From contig CM055096.1 in the NCBI GenBank assembly GCA_029204225.1, positions 29,132,995 through 29,196,994 on the forward strand: a stretch of 64,000 nt of DNA, given 5' to 3'. Numbering within the stretch: the first letter of the stretch is position 1; every line of letters starts with the position of its first letter. Below the pieces are notes generated by a model that worked only from the letters and a program-made list of their open reading frames with translations, was not told where the DNA came from and made no database searches. Below, in pieces: positions 57,671 through 64,000 of the stretch. The stretch is from Diphasiastrum complanatum (taxonomy: Eukaryota > Streptophyta > Lycopodiopsida > Lycopodiales > Lycopodiaceae). Made by a program: the position numbers and the translations under genes.

Positions 57671-60600
57671 ATGGGGTCCGAAGCGCAAAGTCTGTTTAAC
57701 TTAAATATTCTCGCAACAGGGTACTCCACTTCTGAAGGAATGGCACCTCCCGTGGAGGGTATAGGAAAGTTTTCTTTGCCAAGACAGAACTCCATATACA
57801 CTCTTACTCTAGACGAATTTCAGAACGCTGTCGCAGAGCCTGGAAAAAGTTTCGGTTCCATGAACATGGATGAGTTTCTCAAGAACATTTGGACTGTTGA
57901 GGAGAGCCAGGCAATGGCAGCGGCAATAGGGGGTGGCCCAATAACACAGGCAAGTCTTCCAAGACAAGCATCTCTCACTCTGCCCCGGACTTTGAGTAGG
58001 AAAACGGTCGATGAAGTTTGGATGGGTATCCAACAAGGACCTAGTGGTAACGGCAACACGGAAAACAAACGCGCTGATCAGCAAGATCGACAGATAACGC
58101 TCGGAGAGATGACTTTGGAGGATTTTCTAGTCAAAGCTGGTGTTTTCATGGAGGAATTAGGACCTGGCAGCCGGGCTTTTGCTCCGAATGGAAGTGTTCT
58201 GGATAACAAGCCCAGCATTATAGGTGGCATAGGAAGTACATTAGCAAAGAAAGTTGGAGGTTGGGATGGTGAAAGAGCAAATGCTGGAGTTGCTTCCGCT
58301 TTCTCCCTGTCTCCTGTCAGTGCACTTGCAAGCCAAAGTGCTTTCGATGGGGTCCAACCAGATGGTCTCAAACTTAACTACAGTTCTCAGCACGCTGGGT
58401 GGAATATCAACGGTTCCTATCAAAATGCCAATGTTGCAGCTGTCAATCAGCAAAAGCTTTTACAACAACAAGCAGAGTTAACAGCCTATCTCAAGGGCAC
58501 AAAAAGGATGGGAGAAGAAACAGTAAACACATATGGTGTTGAAGGGAGGAGCATGGGAGCACTTAAGACCACCGTTGAAGGTGGCCTTGTTGAAGGCATT
58601 CCAGGTGGTAATTTGGGAATTCAACTGGGCACCGGCGTTAATGGCATTGGGCTTGGAGCACGGTCGCCTCCCGGTCCTATTTCAGATGGGGTGGGACCAG
58701 GCCAAGTGAACGGTATGAGCTTTTCTCTGGTTGGAAACTATGGAGTAGATGGAGGCTTAAGAGGAAGAAAAAGAGGACCAGGACATGTCGAAAAAATAGT
58801 TGAAAGAAGGCAGAGGAGGATGATTAAAAATCGTGAATCTGCAGCACGCTCACGTGCTAGAAAGCAAGTATGGAAAATGTCTCTTTCTTTTAATGTAGGA
58901 GTTTGGTTCCAGTGTGTCACTCCTCTTGTACTAAAATCTGAATCTCTGCTGCGAGAGATTCTTAAAAAAGGCCCGGAAGAAACAAAGAATTTTTAGTTTC
59001 TCCTAGCCTGGGCATAACAAGAATGGCTTTATGCTGTGAAGAAAAATAGTCTCTTCGCTGCTATTGAGGTCCAAGAGTTGTATGAGTTACTGACTCAATT
59101 CCATGTTTGCTCTCAAGTCTTACAAGATGAACATTATAATAGCTATTTTTTTGAGAATTGGGTACTTCCAAATTTCTTTGGTTAGTTTGAGGTACATGCA
59201 ACTAATGACCTCTTGTATATAATAGTTGGACTGTTGAGCTTTTATGTTTGTTCCTTGCAATCAATAGTGACAAATTTGTTTTTCTTATCTGATCTTAAGT
59301 TCTTTAGGCTTTCTTATTTCCGTATATTGTTTAGGCCACATTCTTATTGGTAGTAATTGGGTTCCCTTAACAGTGATGTGATTTCTACCTTAGCCACTTT
59401 GTAACATTGATAAATACAAAGATTTAAACTCCAAATTTGGCAGACTTTCTGGTCAACGGCAGCTGCTCCATAAGATCCAGATATTTTTTATTGATAATCT
59501 GTTTGTGCATGCAGCACTATTTCCTCCAAGTTCCAACAACAGTTGGATGTGCTTGCTGCTGTCTTACTTGTAACTCCATAAGTCGCATGCCAAAGATAAG
59601 CAGATTTTGTTTTCTTCTATGGAAAGGGTGTGATAATCATTTAAAAGATGTGAAATTTGCTTAAATGGAAATTCTACCTAACTAAAGGTTAGCTGGTAGT
59701 GGCAGTCTATTTTTAGGTCTCAAATGCTTCATAGCACAAAGCGTGCACTTTGGCCTGGGGGGTCCTTTTCTTCGAGAAAAACGAAGTTGGAAAGAGAACA
59801 TTATGCGAGATTTGATCATGGAAACATCAAAGTGGGTTTCACCCATACCTTATTCAGGAAAATGAGAACAATAGTCATCTTAAAAGACTCTGATGTCTCG
59901 TTTTTATTGATTATACTTTTGTTTCTTTTCTTAGATACTATTCAAACTGTTTCTATTCTGCTTGGTACACAGAGAGGCTTATTTACGTAGAGACGTTCGT
60001 TAACTTGGGTTCCTTTTTAATTGGGAATTTCAGGCTTATACTTTAGAGTTGGAAACAGAGGTTACACAGCTAAAAGAAGAAAACAAGAGATTAAAGGGGC
60101 AACAGGTACAGGCTTCAATTACTCTTGCCTGTAGGTTATGTTGATTTCTAAGTCAAATTTGCTTTTTGCTTCGTTACAATCAAGTTGAAGTGAACTCTCC
60201 CGTTGTTAGCAAAGATTGCCCAATAGAAGCGTGAAGGAATGCACAAATGCTTGGTTGCTACGTTGAAGATTATTTTTTTGATATTTCACTGTTACATGAG
60301 TTTTTTGACTATCATCTTCGCTCTACAGACTTAGATGGTTCAAACTGAGAGAATCTTAACCAATCAGAAAACTAGAAAAGTTGTGGGTTCACACCTAATT
60401 TACTGATTGCTTTTGATTCCTCTTTACTACACCTTACCCCAATACCTGCCCTGTAGCTTCCTATTGAGTAATTGCATGGTTTCTAGCAACCGTCAGGAGA
60501 GAGGCAGAAAAGAGGAAAAAAGCTGGCGACTTTTGTGCGAGCGATTGGTTTTTAAGGTGTCGGGGCTTAAGTGACTTGGATGGGAAGAATTATGTTCTTT

Positions 60601-61112
60601 GAATTTCTTATTGAAAGGCTTATTTTGTCAGCTCAAGCCCGACAAATTGGTCCAAGTCTGTTGTTCTGTGTGGTCAGGGTGTGTAGTGTATACACTAAAT
60701 TTAATATTCAGTGATTATCCTGTTTGTCAGATTTCAGCGATATACTCAAGCCATATGATTTGTGTATAAAACATATGGAACTGGAGGAGCTTCCCTTCTT
60801 ACTAGGAATTTTATGCGACGATATACTTGGGTTCGGTTGCCTGATTTACAGTACCATGAAGTGAAAATTTCAGAGCAATATCGTAGCCATTACATTTTGA
60901 CCTAAGCACTTACAGGTTTCAATGATGTGTGCAAGCATATAAAAATTGTCATAAGTAACCTTCTAATAGAAAGGTAGTGTGTACGAGTACGGAATTTGGC
61001 TTCTCATGAGCTTTTTACTGTTCTGCAGATGCTTGATATGATGGTTCCGCTTGGGCAACAGTCGACATCGAAGATAAGGGTGTTGAGGCGGACACAGACC
61101 TTACCCTGGTGA
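57671..61112 (+). CDS. Group A bZIP transcription factor, ABI5/ABF-like (three coding exons)
   Basis: Exons 57671-58867, 60034-60105 and 61029-61112 encode 450 residues. Conserved blocks in order: C1 LPRQNSIYTLTLDEFQN (36-52), C2 LPRTLSRKTVDEVW (104-117), C3 ITLGEMTLEDFLVKAGVF (142-159), then a Gly-rich middle. The basic region is RRQRRMIKNRESAARSRARK (379-398), with N-x7-R at 387-395. The zipper has Leu 405, 412 and 419, and the C-terminal block is LRRTQTLPW. Both introns are phase 0 and the first falls after RARKQ, where plant ABF genes also have one. C1 to C4 hold RxxS/T sites like those phosphorylated by SnRK2 kinases. Such proteins bind ABRE (ACGTG) sites and activate abscisic-acid and desiccation genes in the nucleus. 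An upstream in-frame ATG at 57575 is probably intronic, so I chose 57671. The gene looks intact. Confidence 0.92.
58868..60033 (+). other. First coding intron of the bZIP gene
   Basis: 1166 bp, GTATGG donor and ATTTCAG acceptor. Reading through it ends in a stop and loses the zipper. T-rich as expected of a plant intron. Confidence 0.88.
60106..61028 (+). other. Second coding intron of the bZIP gene
   Basis: 923 bp, GTACAG donor after LKGQQ and TTCTGCAG acceptor before MLDMM. The spliced product restores the family C-terminus. Confidence 0.85.
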
Positions 61113-63040
61113 GCTAAGTCGTGGATTGTGGAGTGCTTCTGCCTCGTTTCTGAGATTTGGGTCTGGTGACATTGCAATTCCAGATTAAAAGCTTTCACCG
61201 CACAAAGTGTGCAGAAATTGAGAGTGACACAAGAAAACTGCGGGTCAGATTGTGAAATTTCTTGTTGATATGACTGAGCCTCAAACTTTGAATACAGGCA
61301 TTTTAAATTGTAATGTACATAGGATCAACTAATGTTTTTCCCATTTCTGGATAAGAGTTCACCAACCAAGTTCAGACACGAAGAAAAAAGTTCAGATGCT
61401 GTGACGTTGCTACTCTGCATAGGACTGGTACCAGATCCGTGCATTTTCAAGGTTCAGATCTATTGTGAGTCCCTTGTTGGATATGATGTGCATATATTAT
61501 CTCTGCGACTCCTACAACAGACTGCTACGTGCTTGGAGTATAGAGAAACCTGACACTTAAAAGCTGTTGCAGTTTGTTTCAAATATGGAAACATATTTTG
61601 TCGCTTCATAAGGCTCAAGATCTATCATACAAATCTTTATTTCTTGATTGAAACTTTTCCATTTGGAAAGTCCATGTATATGCCCTTCTGGGGTGTTCGT
61701 TTCTGTGTTTTTTAGTCCAAGTCTCAGCTTCAGAATCCATAGGTGTGGAAGTCAGCCGCATGTTTTAAAGTGATTGTTTTCTGCTAAATCCCAAAGCATG
61801 TTTCAAGTTTTAAATACCGGTTTTCCAGTTTATTGTCGTCAAAAGTTCCAAATAAGACAGTTAACTGAACTTCATCCTCTAAAGTCTTCAACAGCAGTTG
61901 AATCATCATCTGCAACATGACTAGAGCAGTAGATCAAACTTAGACTAGGGGCCAGAAATACCAGGTTGGACAGAATTTGGCTTTAATTACATGACGCCAA
62001 GGAATTAGGCTAAGATGGATCTGAATGGAACTGTGAATAGTCTAGATGGGAGAGATGAATGCTAAGCGTCACAAGTAAGGAAGGTCCTGAAGCAATCGAA
62101 GAGACGACCCTCCCCTTTCAGCACACCCCCCACACTCTTTCCACCAGACACTATGTTTCTGAAATATTTTTTGTTGCCTTTCTAACCTTCTATGAAGTTG
62201 CATGATACATTTCGTACCTGAGTTAGAAAGAAAGAAGACTCGTACGGAAAGGCTGATTCCCCGCTCAGATGGTTAATGCTGTAGTCGAGATGTACGTGGT
62301 CAAGCAAATTTTGTACTCGATCACTATGTTTCAAAAACAAATCAGGTATCCTTACACCTCAACTAATTCTAGACATTTTGCATGAAAATTTACCTGCTAA
62401 CGTCAGCTTTGAAAGCTGATTTTGGAGGCTGACAATGTTACTTCACGCAGCTACTTGAAGAAAATAGAAGATTCCGATTGAAATTGCTGATTGTTGACCT
62501 TGAGAAGCAAATGTCAAGCTTTGTCACCAAGTCAGGACTCATAATGTCAATCAGGTCTCATATGTACAGTGCAATCACAATCCTGAAGAACATACATGGC
62601 GTCTTACCTACGAATGTTACTTTTGAAGCACTCAAGTGGAAGAATTTTTTTTATGATGTATGCGCTCTTGTTTGGCTCTATTCGGTGCTGCCCAATAATT
62701 CTAATTAAGAAAATAGATATGCATTTTTTCATGTGTAATTCTAAATGTTTTCTTGCATGTACTATATTGCAAAGGGCTTTTGAGTAAATAGAGGTTATAA
62801 AAGAAATCCCCTTATTTACTTGTATGTGAAAGTTTTCGTTCGGGAATCCTAATTTTTTAGAACTTAATGGATCTTTCGTTTAGTCTTTAAACACTCTGAG
62901 GCTCTAAATGTATCAATATTTTGAAGAAAGGCTATTAAAGCCGTGCACGCAATCTTGTTCCCTACTTTACTTGCTCTTAATTGGCATGCCGCACCATCAT
63001 GGTTTCCACTCCATCTTACTAGCCAACTCGTCCAAGCTCT
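61113..63040. other. 3' UTR and flank of the bZIP gene
   Basis: The first few hundred bases are probably 3' UTR. At 62443-62449 an acceptor-like CACGCAG precedes a frame with LLEENRRF (see findings). No independent gene is supported. Confidence 0.5.
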
Positions 63041-63124
63041 CCTTGCCTGCTCTGGAAGATGGGAGGTATCTTGTTGCTTGCTTTCCTTGCCTGCTCTAGA
63101 AGATGGGTGGTATCTTGTTGCTTC
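63041..63124. repeat. 44-bp direct duplication
   Basis: Two units, at 63041 and 63085, both starting CCTTGCCTGCTCT and ending ATCTTGTTGCTT. They differ at only a few bases. Confidence 0.88.
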
Positions 63125-63200
63125 TTGGTGCAATGAAAGTATTATGATCAATGAAGTATCATTCAAATCAGTTTTTGGCTTGGCCTGGGTTTTGATCACG

Positions 63201-63225
63201 TTCAGTTGTATAAGGTACAACTGAA
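63201..63225. repeat. Perfect 10-bp inverted repeat
   Basis: TTCAGTTGTA and its complement surround a 5-nt loop (TAAGG). It could form a hairpin. Function unknown. Confidence 0.75.
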
Positions 63226-64000
63226 CTGTGTTCGGTTGCTTATTAGTTTTCTTGATTAATTTCCAAAGAGATTTTATTTGGCGATTGGACTGTTGATGGA
63301 TTAAACCTTTAGTTGAACTTTCTGTAGCATGGCATGTTATTCTGATTGGTTATTGTGCTCCCTTGCAGTCGATTGAAGACTGTTGTTTTGTCGAATTTAG
63401 ATGATTGGATGTAATCGTGCTTTTTGTTGCTTATTTGTTGAATATGCTGTCTCGGCCAGTTTAGTTGGTCATTTCAACCCCTTGCAGTCAGTTGCATGCT
63501 GAATTGGCTTTGGTTTTGTTCTGGATTTTTAGGTATATGAGGCTTGGATGATTGGGTTAAATATGTTTGAACACTCATTCATAGATTGTTTTGGAGGACT
63601 CAAAAAGACTTTTTTACAGCTAGCTTCAGTTTAGGTTAGCTTTTGCTTGTTAGAGTCTGAATGTTTTTTTTGTTAAGACAGCAGTTGCTTGTTGATTTTT
63701 GTTATATTCTGTTCGGGGTAGAGGTTGTAGGTTTTGGTTGAGCTTTTGGTTTACTCCTGTATCATGTTAACTTTCAATTCAATTGTATGATTGGTTTGTT
63801 CTTAGAATTCTTGAGAGATTGATGTAGAGGGCTTGATTTTGCTTAAGATGGCTCTGTATGCAGAGAAGGTATGGTTGTCTGTTTCTCGTCTTATGAAAAC
63901 CTTTGGGTCCTTGTTTTTTTGGTCCTCATAATGTCTCGACATAGAGGCTCCTTCTATAAATTGTATGTTCAAGAAGTCTTCGTTTTATTGGGTAAATTTA
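63226..64000. other. No secure gene at the right edge
   Basis: T-rich sequence like a plant leader or intron. A short frame begins ATGGCTCTGTATGCAGAGAAG at 63849 followed by a GTATGG donor-like site, which might be the first exon of a gene beyond the window; the evidence is weak. Confidence 0.3.

Noticed and set aside
58868-58996. Reading the bZIP protein through the GTATGG donor to a stop at 58996
   Set aside because: This loses the leucine zipper. The exon at 60034 restores it in frame.
63849-63869. A first exon starting MALYAEK followed by a donor-like GTATGG
   Set aside because: Only seven codons are available before the window ends with intron-like sequence, so no family or frame can be tested.

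Overview
The window is nuclear DNA of a land plant. It has two spliced plant genes: a group A (ABI5/ABF-type) bZIP transcription factor and a DUF3527 protein. Both sit in AT-rich DNA packed with decayed Ty1/copia and Ty3/gypsy retrotransposons, CACTA elements, MITEs, solo LTRs, satellites and microsatellites. Two genes in 64 kb and nested, mostly dead LTR elements suggest a large, gene-poor genome. A lycophyte, fern or gymnosperm is my guess, not something the sequence proves.

Layout. 1-4.2 kb: AG microsatellite, a copia RNase H relic and a GCATG-rich minisatellite. 4.2-16 kb: a nest of minus-strand copia relics. One reverse transcriptase is split by an 842-bp solo LTR with target duplications. 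A plus-strand gypsy pol relic is followed by an unusual acidic/coiled-coil accessory ORF. 16-20 kb: a ~372-bp satellite, a 56-58-bp tandem repeat, a hairpin-bearing tandem repeat and a 1.2-kb A-rich tract. 20.3-22.5 kb: fossil of a DUF7869-type gene. 25.3-31.1 kb: DUF3527 gene, with a perfect E2F-like palindrome upstream. 32.5-38.4 kb: a near full-length but dead copia element, minus strand, carrying a MITE. 39.3-49.3 kb: gag relics and two CACTA elements in opposite orientation. The first landed exactly at an LTR/primer-binding-site junction and carries 8 G-boxes and 6 C-boxes in about 270 bp. 50-54.5 kb: copia 3' end with its LTR, a second LTR on the other strand, a homogenised 53-bp repeat and a Mutator-like MITE with a perfect 10-bp target duplication. 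55-61.1 kb: ABI5/ABF bZIP gene with an ABRE in its upstream region and a tandemly repeated 5' leader. 61.1-64 kb: 3' flank with no secure gene.

The two host genes do not form an obvious functional unit. The bZIP protein should act in abscisic-acid signalling. DUF3527 proteins have no established function. The remaining sequence is best read as transposon stratigraphy: target duplications and interrupted reading frames give the order of several insertions, and nonsense codons that C-to-T change would explain point to decay of methylated DNA.
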